Positions 42,210 to 54,420 are shown, counted from the stretch's first letter. The stretch: 64,000 nucleotides of DNA from Neoconidiobolus thromboides FSU 785 (GCA_025603075.1 MU626355.1:1-64000); one strand, 5' to 3'. Numbers and translations are program-made. Notes: generated by a model from the letters alone, not told the origin.

Positions 42210-44031
42210 CCATTTTTCAAAAAAGAGGATTTACTAGCAATTGCTTATTTACTATTAATAATAATCGTAGTTAGTATTTTTTAAATGACTGAATTTGTCA
42301 TTAAACCTATTATTCTACTTCTCCTTACTTTTAATCATTTGATTTAAGTATTATTATCATTTTACTATTTTTATATTTATAATGAGTAACCAGCTGAAAT
42401 AGTCATTGATGTTAATGACATTGACTTATAACCAGAACGTTAATAAAAAGGTAATTTTAATTTTAATAGGTTTTAACCAAGGATTTTATTTTGTATTTGC
42501 TCTATTTTTTATATAATAAAAGTAAGAATAAGTGAACAAACAGATAATAATAAGTCTTATTCTTATATTTATTAAATTTATTATTTTAAACAAGTTTAGT
42601 GGACTTTAACTATAATTAGTCACTTTGTCTTAAAAACTTTTAAACTTGATATTTTTTATAAAAAAAGATAAAAAATGCCAATTTATAAAAGAGAATTCTT
42701 CCATATTTGGTTGAACTCAAGCTTATTCAAAAGTAGCGGAATTATCCGTTTAAAATATAATCTTTTGTTGAATCACTGGGTAAAACTCTTCAGCTCCACT
42801 AATCTCTCAGCTTTCTTTTTAAAACCTTATCTTTTCTTGATGAGCATTAACCTTAAATCATTCAAATATCCTTGTTTATTTACAATACAAAACCCCTTTT
42901 TTCGGTCGAATTATTAATAAATGTTTTGGGCACTACTTTTGTTATTGTTAATACTTTATTGTACTTAAATTTCATGAAAATTATACAAAAATCAGAAATA
43001 TAAAAGTAAATTTAATATAGCTATGCAATAATAATAAACAAACTTTGACTGTTACATTAAATATTAAATAATAAATAATTCTTAATAGTAGATCATACTC
43101 ATTTAATAATAATAAACCCATCTATAAATGCGAAAAAAGGATTAAATAATAATAATAATATAAAAATCATATTACATAAATTGGAAGCTTCGTTTTTAAA
43201 TAATTATTACACTATGCTATTACCATTATACTTTATTTAGTATAATGCTTTTTTATTATATATTAATTTAAAGTCATTATTATTTTTATGGTTGTTATAA
43301 GGTTTCTATTTTGAATAGAAAGTAAGTTAAGTTGAAGATAACATTTTTAACACGGTTACTATATGGTTCAATTGTTAGCATTTAGTTAAAATATTAATCG
43401 ACTTTTTTTAATTGTTTACTAAAACTTGGTAAGTTTAATTTTTTTATAAGGACTATCTTATGTCATTACCCTATTAAAATTATAATAAATTATAATCGGT
43501 AAAAAATAATAATAGAAAATAATAAAAATATGGCGCTTTAATATTATATAAAACTATTCTTTAATACAAGTCAATAGAAACCTAAGTTTGTTTTTTAGTT
43601 TTTGTTTCTTATAAAAATTTTACATTAAAAAAGACATTCTAGATGTTGATTTTTTATTTCCCTTAAATTTAGTCTTATAAAACTTGTAATATTCAATTTT
43701 AATCCGATTTTTAAATATCTATTAATATTTTTTTATACTACTTTAAAATATAAGATCCTTTCAAAAATAACAAGAATTTTTGGATTAAAAAATTAGAGCT
43801 AGTTATTGATTGCGACAGTAATTAAGATTTATGTCTAAAAACAAAAACAATTTGATAACAAAAATAACTTAATGTTGTAATTAGGTATTCTTACCGGGAT
43901 TTTTCATTTGAAAGAATTATAGTTTCTTTTAAAATAATTGTATATTTCTATATTTTAAAATTCAAATTCAATATATCAAATAAAAATTCTAAAGTAATTA
44001 AATAAAATAAGATATTTGAATTTAATTTTAA

Positions 44032-44135
44032 TATGAGGATATATCTTTTTGTTTAAGAATTTTACTAATAATCTTTCCATTTAAATAGCGCTTAAAAAAA
44101 TGGAAAGTAATGAAATCAAAAAAAACATCCCTATA
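44032..44135 (-). repeat. MITE-like palindromic repeat, copy 11
   Basis: Starts TATGAGGATATATCTTTTTG and ends ACATCCCTATA; the core CTTTCCATTTAAATAGCGC is clear. Confidence 0.85.
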
Positions 44136-44581
44136 TCTTAAAAAGAATTCAATTTTTAATATTTTCTATGAATATAGCTTTATTTTTATTAATAATTGTT
44201 TTAATATTAAAAATCAGTTTAATAAAATAAAATAAAATAAAATAATAATAATATTAAATATTATTTTAAAGTTAACTTATTCGAATTATTTTTAATATTT
44301 TATTGATTTTATATCAATTTCAATATTTATTTTTATTCTTTATATTTTTAATAATATTATTTTATAATAACTTTTATTTTTAAACTGAGTTGATATTAAT
44401 TTTCCAAAAAAATAAATAGAAAATAAAATCTAAACTAAAAACTACAAACTATATAAAACATAATTTTTTTAATTAAAACATTTTAATAAATCAAATTATT
44501 ATACAAACATGAAAATTAATTTAAACTCGCTTTTATTCAAAAAATAAGTTCATTCTCTATACTCCTTCTTCTTGTCCTCTT

Positions 44582-46656
44582 TTACTCCTCAAATAATTGT
44601 TTCTCCCACATTTCTTTATATACGCCATTTTCAATTTTAATTAGTTCATTATGATTACCACTTTCTATTACTTGACCATTTTTAATACTAAAATAAAGTA
44701 AAAAATAATTAATATAAATTTATAAATTATCTATTCTATCAATTAAATATTATTTTCAATCTTTTTTCTTACCATAAAATAATATCTGAATTAACAATAG
44801 TAGATAATCGATGAGCTATTATTAACGTTGTTTTTCCTTTAATTATAGTATTAAATGCTTCTTGGATTTGTCTTTCAGTGGTACTATAATAATAATTAAA
44901 AATAAGTAAATTCAAGATAATAATAAATTCTTTTCTTACGTATCTAAAGCGGAAGTAGCTTCATCCAATAAAAGTATTTTTGGATTTTTTAATATTGTTC
45001 TAGCTAAATAATATATATATATAAATTTAAGTAACTAATAAAAAAATTTCAAAAATTATAATATTACCAATAGCTACTCTTTGTTTTTCCCCTCCCGATA
45101 ATCTTAATCCTCTTTCCCCAACAATTGTATCATAGCCTTGTGGAAATCCCATAATTTTTTCATGAATTTGGGCCATTTTAGCTGCTTCATAGATTTCTTC
45201 ATCACTAGAATTAGGTTTGCCATAACCGATATTATACTTTATAGTTTCATTAAATAATACTGTATCCTATTAAGAAAAAAGAATAAAATTAATATATATT
45301 AAGGTGTATATATTGAATACATAATAAGACAATAAATAATATATTATTATTACTTACTTGTGGTACAACACCAATAAAATTTCTTAATGAATTTTGTTGA
45401 ACTTGATTAATATCTTGGTTATCAATTAATATTTGACCAAATTGACAATCATAAAATCGAAATAATAATTTTAATATAGTTGATTTACCACCACCTGATG
45501 GACCAACTAAAGCTACTCTTTGTCCATTTAGTATTTTAAAATTAATTGAATTTAATATTTGTTTATCTTCATTATATTTAAATGATACATTTTCTATTAA
45601 AACATTATTAAAATATTATTAAAATATTAATTATTATAATTATAAACTTACTAAATTCAATTTCTCCTTTAGTTACATTTAATTTTAAACTATTTTGATT
45701 ATCTTTGACACTTTGTTCTTGATTTTTTAACTCAATCATTTTCTCCATATCAATCATATTTTGTTGAATCATTCGATATAATGTGCCAAAAAAATTTAAC
45801 TAAAAAATACATAAATAAACAAACTATAAGCAATTAATATACAAATAAACTTACAGGTACTGATAATTGTAATAGATAAGCATTAAAGTAAACAAAATCA
45901 CCTATTTTTTTAGTCCCTAAAATAAAATAAAATAATTAATATTTGTTATCTTCTTATTTAATTAAAATTTTTACCTGTTGTAATTTGATATGAACATAAT
46001 AGAGAACCCAATAATAATGCTAATGTGAGTATAATATTTTGTACTAAATTTAATATTGGTAATGAAGCACTATTTTTTTGATCTGCTTCTAAATATTTTT
46101 TCATTGCAATTTCATATCGTTCAACTTCATAATTTTCTGCATTAAAATATTTGACTGTTTCAAAATTTAATAGAGAATCAACAGCAATGCCGTTGACTTT
46201 ATTATTAAGTTCATTCATATCTCTTCGAAATTTAGTTCGCCATTGAGTGATTGCTATAGTTATATAAATATATATACTCATTGATATTAATATAATAATA
46301 GAATAAGACATATCAAAATCTATTAAAATAACAATAAGTGCAATAATAATATCCATAATTGTTGGGAAAATAGAAAACAATAAATAGTTCATCAAAGAAA
46401 CGATACTAGAAGTACCACGATCCTATATTATTAATTATTAAATTAGAATAATTTAAATTGAATTTACCATCATTCTTAATATTTCACCTGTTTTACGTTT
46501 AATATGAAATTCTAATGATAAACTGAAAATAAATATTAATTATTATTAAATTATTATTAAATTATATTCAATAGCTTACGAATGAAGATGTGAAAACATA
46601 TCAATTGAGACTGAATTAGTAACATACTAATTTAATAGAAATAAAAGTTATATTAA

Positions 46657-46749
<93 letters not shown>

Positions 46750-48017
46750 GTGATAATAATAATAAATCTTACTTGATTAATTGGAATTAATACCCAAGAT
46801 TGTAATGAAGATATTAAACCATTCTAAAAATAAATTAAGCTAAAAATTAAAAATCAAATCATTAAACTTACATTCCCCTGTAATAATTTTAAACCACCAT
46901 AAATAATAACCGAAATATAAATATTTTGTTTATTATTTTTATCTATAATAAAAATATATAATAAATTAATAAATATTACAAGTAATAATATGACATATTA
47001 TTGTTCTTACCTAAATAATCACTTTCATTTAATTGGTCAATTATAATTTTATATTGTTTAGGAGTCAATGGATTAACAATTAATCTCATTACTAATAATA
47101 TTAAAGCTAATATAATAAATAACTGTAATTTTAATTGATTTTTTGGCCAATAATAAGGTAACACATGTTTCAATTGATTAATAAAACTTAAACTATTATT
47201 GTTATTAGTTCTAGCTGAAGTAGTACTGGTAGTATCGACAATAGTTGGGATATTGTTAATTGGAATAAAATAACAATCAAATGGAAAGTCATATTTATAT
47301 AACCAGATAAAAGAAATAATAGTATAAATTATTAAAAACAAAAATTGCAATAAATTAATAATACTGAATAATAATAATATGCTTTCTTTTGAATTATTGT
47401 TATTATCTATATAATATAAAATAGAATTAAAATAGAATTAAAATAGAATATTAATTACCTTTTAACCAAGTTAAAAAGAACAAGACTAATGGAATATCAC
47501 TTAACAATTTAAATCCACTCCACCAATATATTAACCAAGCATAATTAATAGTCAAGAATAAATTAAATTCAATTAATAAAATAAAACAAATTAAACACCA
47601 ATTAAATAGATTGATCATAATAATTAATACATAAATTGTATTAACCCATTGCTTATTATATAAACTATATACTATTATTATTAATATTGGCATTAAACTT
47701 AATATTAAATTAATACTAATTAATATTATTATTGGTAATTTGATATTAGGAATAACAGTAGTTGCCATCATTGTATTGTTATTATTACTTGTATATATAT
47801 TACCATTATTGTTGTTATTATTTCCATTACTATTAATTAATAATGGGGTTGTTTCATTATTATTAATACCATTTTTTAATTGAATATGTGTAGTAAACCA
47901 AAAAGGTAAATACCTTTTAAAACTTAATAATAAAGTAATTAAAAACAATAAAATGGAACATGCTAAATGATATTTTATATTTAAATCATTATTAAATATA
48001 GGTGTTATTTCATTCAT
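44582..48017 (-). CDS. ABC half transporter, HMT1/ABCB6 type
   Basis: Fourteen exons, from 48017-47459 and 47406-47011 down to 44883-44773 and 44687-44582, sum to 2553 nt in one frame, 850 residues (S. pombe Hmt1 is 830). The N-terminal part has several extra helices (TMD0) with an Asn-rich loop. It is followed by [13 protein letters not shown] and a six-helix core ([37 protein letters not shown]). The single ATPase domain is complete: Walker [10 protein letters not shown]-loop GVVPQDTVLF, signature [13 protein letters not shown], Walker [13 protein letters not shown] and H-loop IIAHRLST. Relatives sit in vacuolar or mitochondrial membranes and move thiol-bound metals or porphyrin-type substrates; the substrate here is inference. 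Codons are extremely AT-rich. The fourth intron, between 46773 and 46626, is enlarged by a simple repeat. Confidence 0.9.
46653..46760. repeat. simple repeat (AAAT)n then (AAT)n in an ABC gene intron
   Basis: A long run of TAAA units passes into ATA/AAT trinucleotide units, entirely inside the intron between exons 4 and 5 of the transporter gene. It accounts for that intron being about 146 nt instead of about 50. Confidence 0.85.
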
Positions 48018-48215
48018 TATTATTTCTATTGAATCTAAAAAATAAAAATAAAAAATAAAAATAATAAAAATAATAAAAATAATTCATAAAAGTGACCGTT
48101 TTTGAAATATGAAATTTATTTGATTGGTGGAATTGAAGTTTAAACGTACTGATTAGAAATAATGAAAATAGGAATCAAAAGGAGAACAATAAATAAGTAA
48201 TCTAATATTATAATA

Positions 48216-49757
48216 TTAATTATAAATGATTTTCTTTGACTTAATAGAACTATTATTACGATTATTACTTTCATAAATCCTACTATTAATATACTCCAAC
48301 TTTTTATATTTATTAAAATAATAGTGATAATCTTCATAACTTTCTCTTTTAGTATTAATAAATTGTAGTTGATCAATTAATTCATCTTCATAATCATGAG
48401 ATAATTCCCAAAACATTACTCCCAATAGCCCAATTTTATTAGCATAATCCACTTTTAATTTAATCGATTCGATATCATCATAGCTAATAAATTTATTTTG
48501 TTGACTATTAAATAACCAAGGAGACATAGTACTATTATCCCAATATTTTTTATACCCGTTAATGACTTTGTAATTATTATTATTATATTGACTAACAACG
48601 TCTAAATCTTCATTATTTGTATTAATTGATTCTTCATTTGCATTCTCATTACTATTCTCATTAACAACATTATTAACTATATTATTGTGATTATTAACTA
48701 TATTATTATTATTGTTATTATTCACTAGACTAATAGTATTAACATTATTATTGACAATAATATCTTTTCTAATAAATTTATATTTATAAATACCAGAATA
48801 AGTACTTCCTTCATTACAATAAAAATTAGGTTCATTACTGTCACTTTCATCTCCTTTTGGAATTTCTTTTGCCTTATTGACAAAAATTTTATTTGGATTT
48901 AAACTCATATCTTCTGTAGTTAAAAAAGTTCTTCCATAAAATGGCATACCCACTGTAATTTGATTAATTGGAAACTTAGCTTGAATCCAATTATCTATTG
49001 ATTCTATAAATGAAAACGAATTTTTATCAATCTTCTTATGTAATAAGAAAGGTGAATTAGGTCCTGTTGTGTCTGACCATGGGCCCATAGAATCATAAGC
49101 CATTATATTAATAAAATCAAAATATTTAGCATAACTACTAACATCTTTCATTGGCTGACCATAACTATTATCAAATGGTTCACATCTTACTGCTGCTGTT
49201 ATTAATTTCTTTTCCTTTGTAAATTCCTTATCTATACTTTCCCTTAATTCCTTTAATAATTTCAAGTAATTCTCACTATCTTGAATATCATAACTATTGC
49301 ACATACTACCTTTTCGTCCTGGATATTCCCAATCAATATCAATGCCATCAAATCCCCAACCATTCGGATTTTCTTCCCATTCAGGTAATGTATTCACTCT
49401 TAAATATAATAAACAATTTTCAATAAACCTTTTTCTTTCCTCTTTATCCCTAACAATTAAAGACATTGTTTGTGAGCCTGTCCAACCACCAACCGATAAT
49501 AATACTTTAACATTATGTTGTTTTGCTAAAGTAATAATCTTTTTAATTCGATTACCATCGTAATACCGATCAATTTTAATCTCACTGACATTCTTTTTGT
49601 TCGTTAAAATACCAAATCCATAATTAATATGTGTTAATTTTTTATATGGAATATTTTCCGGTTCTAATTTACCCCATGGGACATAGTAACCAACAATCAC
49701 TTTTTTAGTACTGAAAATGAAGGGAAGTAATGACAGTAAAAATAACAATAACTTCAT
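48216..49757 (-). CDS. GH18 chitinase with Asn-rich insertion and C-terminal extension
   Basis: Intronless, 513 residues. A signal peptide (MKLLLFLLSLLPFIFS) leads into the GH18 barrel: VIVGYYVPWG, SVGGWTGSQTM, catalytic DGIDIDWE at 137-144 with Glu144, INIMAYDSMGPW, MPFYGRTF and FWELSHDYEDEL. Two features set it apart from the other three. An Asn/Val/Glu-rich insert of about 60 residues (NNNNNIVNNHNN... NENSNENANEE) interrupts the region before the last strands. A charged tail of about 60 residues (KRESYEDYHYYFNKYKKLEYINSRIYESNN) follows the barrel and has no Cys or binding module. Its codons are even more AT-rich than those of the neighbouring chitinase. It ends 198 bp upstream of the ABC transporter, in the same direction. 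Confidence 0.9.
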   Translation of the reverse strand: MKLLLFLLSLLPFIFSTKKVIVGYYVPWGKLEPENIPYKKLTHINYGFGILTNKKNVSEIKIDRYYDGNRIKKIITLAKQHNVKVLLSVGGWTGSQTMSLIVRDKEERKRFIENCLLYLRVNTLPEWEENPNGWGFDGIDIDWEYPGRKGSMCNSYDIQDSENYLKLLKELRESIDKEFTKEKKLITAAVRCEPFDNSYGQPMKDVSSYAKYFDFINIMAYDSMGPWSDTTGPNSPFLLHKKIDKNSFSFIESIDNWIQAKFPINQITVGMPFYGRTFLTTEDMSLNPNKIFVNKAKEIPKGDESDSNEPNFYCNEGSTYSGIYKYKFIRKDIIVNNNVNTISLVNNNNNNNIVNNHNNIVNNVVNENSNENANEESINTNNEDLDVVSQYNNNNYKVINGYKKYWDNSTMSPWLFNSQQNKFISYDDIESIKLKVDYANKIGLLGVMFWELSHDYEDELIDQLQFINTKRESYEDYHYYFNKYKKLEYINSRIYESNNRNNSSIKSKKIIYN

Positions 49758-50209
49758 GAGTTATAATAACTTAAATTCTAAATAAAAATAAGAGTCTTTA
49801 AAAAATCAAATTTTTTATAATGTTATGTTTTATATTAATTTCCTATTAAATTTATCAGTTAATTTTGGCTATTTCTTGTTTTTAAACTAATTATATGTTT
49901 CAATAATTTCATAAATTAACTTGAAAAATTCAATTTATAAACATTCAACAGTTCCAAAATCAAATAAAACCAAACATTAAAAAAAACGTCATACTATCAA
50001 TAAAATAAAAATATATCAAACATTAAATAAAGCGTCATGTTATTTGGAATTATAAAATATCAAAATATCAAAATATCAAATATAATGTCATACTTATTAT
50101 AAATAGAAAAAATTAATTAATATGTTATATATATCTCAAATACAAATACAAATACAAATAAAATTCCATTCAAAAAATTCCATCCAAAAAACAATCAAAT
50201 AACACTAAT
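49758..50209. other. intergenic, nothing recognised
   Basis: About 450 bp of AT-rich DNA upstream of a chitinase gene, with short direct repeats of AAATATC and ACAAATACAAAT. No gene was seen. Confidence 0.5.
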
Positions 50210-50968
50210 TTATTTAACTAAATAAATGGGCCAATAAGTACCTGGTTTCATATTATAATCCTCATCCGAGATTTGATAACGATAACGTTTGCCAGGTACT
50301 GGAGGCAAAAATGCATTTAAACTATCTTTGTCTTCCACAGTTAGCTTTAATTGAGCAATATTTTCCTCTAAAGTACCGATTTTAATTTCTTTACTTTCTT
50401 CTACTTCCTTATTTTCATTGCTTTCAATTTGTTTCATTGCTGGTTGATTCAATAATAACGCTACTTCTCCTTGTGTATAAGTTATTGTTTTTGGATAATT
50501 TCGACGCACATCTCGAGTAAAATAATAATTTTTACTTAATTTGGGACTAACTTCTCCTGGTGCCTGTTTATATGGAGTTTCGATGGAACTAAAAGAAAGT
50601 GAATTTTAGTATTACTTCTTGGATAAAAACACTCTAAGAATTTAATTCTACATCTTTGTTTTTTTTATTTCATTTTTTTATTTAATGTAAAATTGAAAAG
50701 TCTTAATGGTTCAATATTCAAATAAAAAATAGCATTTCATTGACAAAAATAGAAAACAAAAGTATCTTAAAACTTACCCAGGTGGTATACGGAATTCACC
50801 CACTTTCATAGAAGATTCAAGTAAGGTTGGATTCTATTATAATAAAACAAAATAAAAATCAATGAATACTGATTAAAACAAAATTTCTTTCATCTTTAAT
50901 TTCTACTAAATTTCAATTTCACTTACCACCGATAAATAATTTTTAAACATACGAAATAAGCTACCCAT
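50210..50968 (-). CDS. complex I accessory subunit, NDUFA7/B14.5a-like
   Basis: Three exons, 50968-50927, 50833-50778 and 50588-50210, total 477 nt, 158 residues. It starts MGSLFRMFKNYLSV. The diagnostic stretch is PKLSKNYYFTRDVRRNYPK, which matches the KLSNNYYCTRDGRRE core of mammalian NDUFA7. A charged helix-rich region follows, and the C-terminus (FLPPVPGKRYRYQISDEDYNMKPGTYWPIY) is longer than in the animal protein. The role is structural, in the mitochondrial NADH:ubiquinone oxidoreductase. Together with the Cbp4-like gene it shows the organism respires with a normal mitochondrial chain. Confidence 0.82.
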
Positions 50969-52232
50969 TTTCTTTCTTTTTTCTAATATCAAATACTAAT
51001 ATTTTATTATATTGTTTAAAAAAATAGGTTTAATTTCTAAATCTTAGATTATCTGTAAATTCAATCAATAAAAAGTTTAATCAAAAATTACTATCGATCC
51101 AAAAAAGAATGGGATTCAATCCAGCTTTTGGGATGATTTTCAAAGAGTGGCACTAGTATTCTTAAAACATTCAGAAATTGAAAAGTAATATAACTTAATA
51201 AACTAATAGCATTTAATATTATTAAAGATAAATCTATTTTTTATATCAATTTTTAATATAATAATAAAAATACTTGAATTTAGCATTGAAACTTAATAAA
51301 AAGATTATGCAGCTGGTCAGAATATACTTATTTCAGTTAAATTATCTTATATCTTAACTTAAACTAATGAATTATTTAAGAAAGTGTTCATCAAGATTCA
51401 AAGTTCAAGTTCTGTTGATAATATAAATAAAGAAATTATTTATTAAAAATAACATATCTATTAAAAAAGTGTTAAGTTTAAACTAAGATGTTATATATGA
51501 TTCATAAATTTAATAGGAAAGAAATTAACAGTAAATTAAAACAAAATAAAGGCATCCAAATGCAACCAGTTCTAAATTCTCTAATGTTTTATATTCTTAA
51601 ATTACATCCCTCATTATTACTGTAGAATTGAACTAATTAAAAATAAATGATGTATTAACAAAATCAAAGATTAAAGATATATCAGTTAAGTTGTTTCAAA
51701 AAGGTTATTGCTTACTTTTATGGAATGTTTTTAATTATACAGTAAAATGAGTCTGAAATAAAGGATATAATATTAACCTTCATTTAAAAGAATTCCAAAA
51801 ACTTAATAAGTTATAAATATTGGGCAAATAATAAACAATAAGGTTGTTTAAACTCTATTTGTCATTTAAATGATGTACTTGAGTTATTCCTAAAAAAAGT
51901 ATCATTCAATTGATGTTTCATTGGTTTTTAATTCAAACTAGTTCTCAACCTGATCTCATGTTCAAAAAAGACGCTTTTGTTATCCATGACAGTATGTCAC
52001 TCTCAAATATTATACTGTTATTGAGCCTGATTATTCCTTTATATTTTTACTAACCTTGTTAGAACAGCTTGCAATTAAATATTCTTTGTTGTTTTTAATC
52101 TGTAGTCAAAATTTTAAGATAAATTTAAGGATATATAGAAAGTTGTAACCCTTAAATTCATACTAAAAAAAAACAATTACAAATTAGAAGCAACGACAAG
52201 TATTTCAAGTTGCTCTATATTAACTAGTTTAC

Positions 52233-52492
52233 GGTTGAGGTAGAGAACTGGTATAAAAAAATTACTAATAAATTTCTCAGATATAATTCAAACTTTGTAT
52301 TGCTTTTGTCAAAATTGATTACAGTAAAATGCAATAATATGTTAAGATAAAAGTAAGAGTTGGTATATAAAAAATCAGTTGTATTTACTTTTTAATTTAA
52401 TTGACGTTTTTTGGGTTGAGTTTTGATTCTATATAAAAGATTTGTTTTTTGTAGGAGACTGATTTTATACCAGTTCTCTAAAACCTCAAGCT
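52233..52492. repeat. inverted-repeat element, about 260 bp
   Basis: Arms: GGTTGAGGTAGAGAACTGG on the left and its counterpart CAGTTCTCTAAAACCTCAAG on the right. The 18-nt block TAGAGAACTGGTATAAAA is perfect in both arms. It lies inside DNA that is missing from the otherwise homologous 5' flank at 55.9 kb, which fits an insertion. Confidence 0.65.
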
Positions 52493-52613
52493 GGTTTATT
52501 CACTAATATCTTGGTTTTAATGAAAAAGAGGATTTTAAAGGAAACTGGCCTGCACATTTGAAATAAAAATTCACACAATAGTTCTATTTATGAAAAAAAT
52601 GTTAGTCAATTTT

Positions 52614-52621
52614 TATATAAA
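52614..52621 (+). promoter_or_regulatory. TATA box of receptor gene at 52687
   Basis: TATATAAA followed by CAGAC, 66 bp before the start codon. The same element with the same spacing precedes the receptor genes at 56163 and 60911. Confidence 0.6.
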
Positions 52622-52686
52622 CAGACTTTTTTAATTTTCTTAACTTTTAACTTTCATAAAATTCAATTTATAAGTTACTTTTTTAA

Positions 52687-53592
52687 ATGGAGGATTATGA
52701 CTTTCTCTTTTCAATCAACTATCTTATTATAGCTTTAGCATTTGTAGTTATTTTTTTAAACACATTTTTGATCTATTTCTGCTTTAAAGTGAGACCATTT
52801 TCGAAGGATTTGAAATTAATTGTAGCTGTAGCCTCAGTAGAACTTTGTGCACCATTAGTGACATCCATCGATTATATATATTACTTTATATATGACATAA
52901 AATTGATTAAAATTAATTTGGGTTGCCAAGTTCTGGGATTTATTATAACAAGTGCCTATTATTATGAGATTCAATTAAACGTATTTTTGGCTTTGGAAAG
53001 ATTATGTAAAATATCTGAGATTAAATTATCAAAATACGTATATATGGCAATACATCTAAACGGATTAGGTTTTATTGGATTAGCAATTTACAATGTATCA
53101 CAACATTTAATGATACCATCTGCTACTGAAATAATATGTGTGCATCCCGTAGTAAACTCAACTATTGGGTTTGTCACGTACTATTATTTAATATTTAGCT
53201 TTCTCTTTGGAATTATGATTATCACTTATTGCTATTATAAATTAGCTAGGAATATAACGAATAGACAAAAGTTTGTAGAAATTGAAATTAACTGTAATAT
53301 AAATCGACCCAAAAGTAATGAAAATCATAAATTTAATATAGTTTTTATCAAATTATATACAATCTTAGCCATTTATACTACTTGTATGTTTGGCTCGTTT
53401 TCATTCCACTTAATAGACAGTATTCTTCATTTTGTTTATGGTAAAGTAAACGCAACTATTCTTATTATAAATCAACTTGGTGAAATCTTGTTTCTTGTTG
53501 GTATTTTGGCAAATTCAATTTTCTTTTTAATGCTACACACAGGTATTGCAAACGAAGTGAAGAAATTTTGTTCTAATATTAAATGTTGGTAA
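52687..53592 (+). CDS. rhodopsin-like seven-helix receptor
   Basis: Intronless, 301 residues. Seven helices with Cys80 (LGCQ, start of TM3) and Cys151 (EIICVHPV, loop 2) placed as the class A disulfide. ALERLCK sits at 102-108 with Glu104-Arg105 in the D/E-R-Y position. TM6 is IKLYTILAIYTTCMFGSF; TM7 is ILANSIFFLMLHTGI; the tail ends CSNIKCW. Loop 3 (KFVEIEINCNINRPKSNENHKF) is short and basic and differs most among paralogues. It lies in tandem unit A and is most like the gene at 56163. The preceding TATATAAA and an ATG context of TTTTTTAAATGG are shared between them. The ligand is unknown. Confidence 0.88.
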   Translation: MEDYDFLFSINYLIIALAFVVIFLNTFLIYFCFKVRPFSKDLKLIVAVASVELCAPLVTSIDYIYYFIYDIKLIKINLGCQVLGFIITSAYYYEIQLNVFLALERLCKISEIKLSKYVYMAIHLNGLGFIGLAIYNVSQHLMIPSATEIICVHPVVNSTIGFVTYYYLIFSFLFGIMIITYCYYKLARNITNRQKFVEIEINCNINRPKSNENHKFNIVFIKLYTILAIYTTCMFGSFSFHLIDSILHFVYGKVNATILIINQLGEILFLVGILANSIFFLMLHTGIANEVKKFCSNIKCW

Positions 53593-54119
53593 TTGAATAT
53601 AAAGTTTTGTAAATTTGATATTTTATTTCAATCAATAAAAAGATCATTTTTCTTCTACTTTTGGGTTGGGTTACATAGATTAAAGTTTGACTCTATAAAG
53701 CTAAACTTCCTTAAGTCTAAAGCAGATGAAGCCAAATTAGTCAAATTTTTATCTCTTCTTTAACTCCTTTCTCTTCTCCGTTAGTTCCTAACTCACTTAC
53801 GATTTAGCTCCTTTATCCTTTTTCTTACCTCTGATAATAAACTACTTAGGAGTTTAACTCCTTCAAAAATTTATTTAAAAAAGATGTTTTTATTTCACTG
53901 CTTTACATAGTTTTTAAAGAATATCTTTGGCAATATCAACTTGAGTTATGTATTGGATTACATCATTTAGTTAAGGCTCTACCATTTTTTCCGTCATAAT
54001 CATATCTACTTAAGCAATTCTCCTTTCCCAAGATATTATAAAGTACTTTTTTTACTTACTAAATTAATATTCAAACATAAGATAAGTTTATTTATCATGT
54101 TTTGACTTTTTTTTAAAGT

Positions 54120-54420
54120 CTTGAATCCAATGAAGGACATAGGTTTTATTAAATTAAAAAATAAGGAGGAGAAAGCTGGTGGCCATTTGGGATGTGGATT
54201 TCTTTCTTTGGAGTTGCAATTAATTCTTAAGAATGATGGTTGAGTGGCAGTTGACAACGCCATACGCTGTCCCACGAGGAGATTGAGTGTTAGTAAATCA
54301 GTATCCAGGTCTCAATCTGAATGTCCATATTGTGAATGGTAGATAATCTAGAGGACTAAGGATATTTTGAATCATTACTGTTAAAATTTCTTTGCAGCCT
54401 GTTCAAATATTTTTCTTGAG
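54120..54420 (+). mobile_element. possible retrotransposon C-terminal remnant
   Basis: The patch is less AT-rich than its surroundings. Its plus-strand translation, broken by stops, contains IRCPTRRLSVSKSVSRSQSECPYC and then TKDILNHYC. That resembles the conserved C-terminal Cys/His region of some LINE-type ORF2 proteins. There is no intact frame or poly-A end to confirm it. It could also be an unrelated gene fragment. Confidence 0.3.

Larger units (their letters stand above)
42134..44581. other. intergenic, AT-rich, with MITE copy 11
   Basis: About 2.4 kb between the start of a chitinase gene and the 3' end of the ABC transporter gene. One dispersed repeat copy (44032-44135) is present. An open frame at 42675-42917 shows no family resemblance. 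Simple AAT-rich tracts are frequent. Confidence 0.5.
50969..52686. other. intergenic: duplicated receptor 5' flank with an inserted element
   Basis: From about 51570 on, the sequence is homologous to 55445 onward (for example AATTAAAAATAAAT and TTAATGTTTTATTGG-type blocks), being the 5' flank of the tandemly duplicated receptor. About 430 bp (52055-52490) are absent from the other copy and contain an inverted-repeat element at 52233-52492. Confidence 0.55.
51570..54090 (+). repeat. tandem duplication unit A (receptor at 52687 with flanks)
   Basis: The 5' flank, the receptor gene and about 500 bp of 3' flank resemble unit B at 55445-57345. Shared flank blocks include CATGACAGTATG/CATGATAGCATG upstream and CCCAAGATATTATAAAGTAC/CCCAAGATGTTATAAAGTAC downstream. 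Boundaries are approximate. Confidence 0.65.

Noticed and set aside
42675-42917. Plus-strand frame of 80 codons
   Set aside because: No recognisable domain or homologue pattern, no codon-use support.
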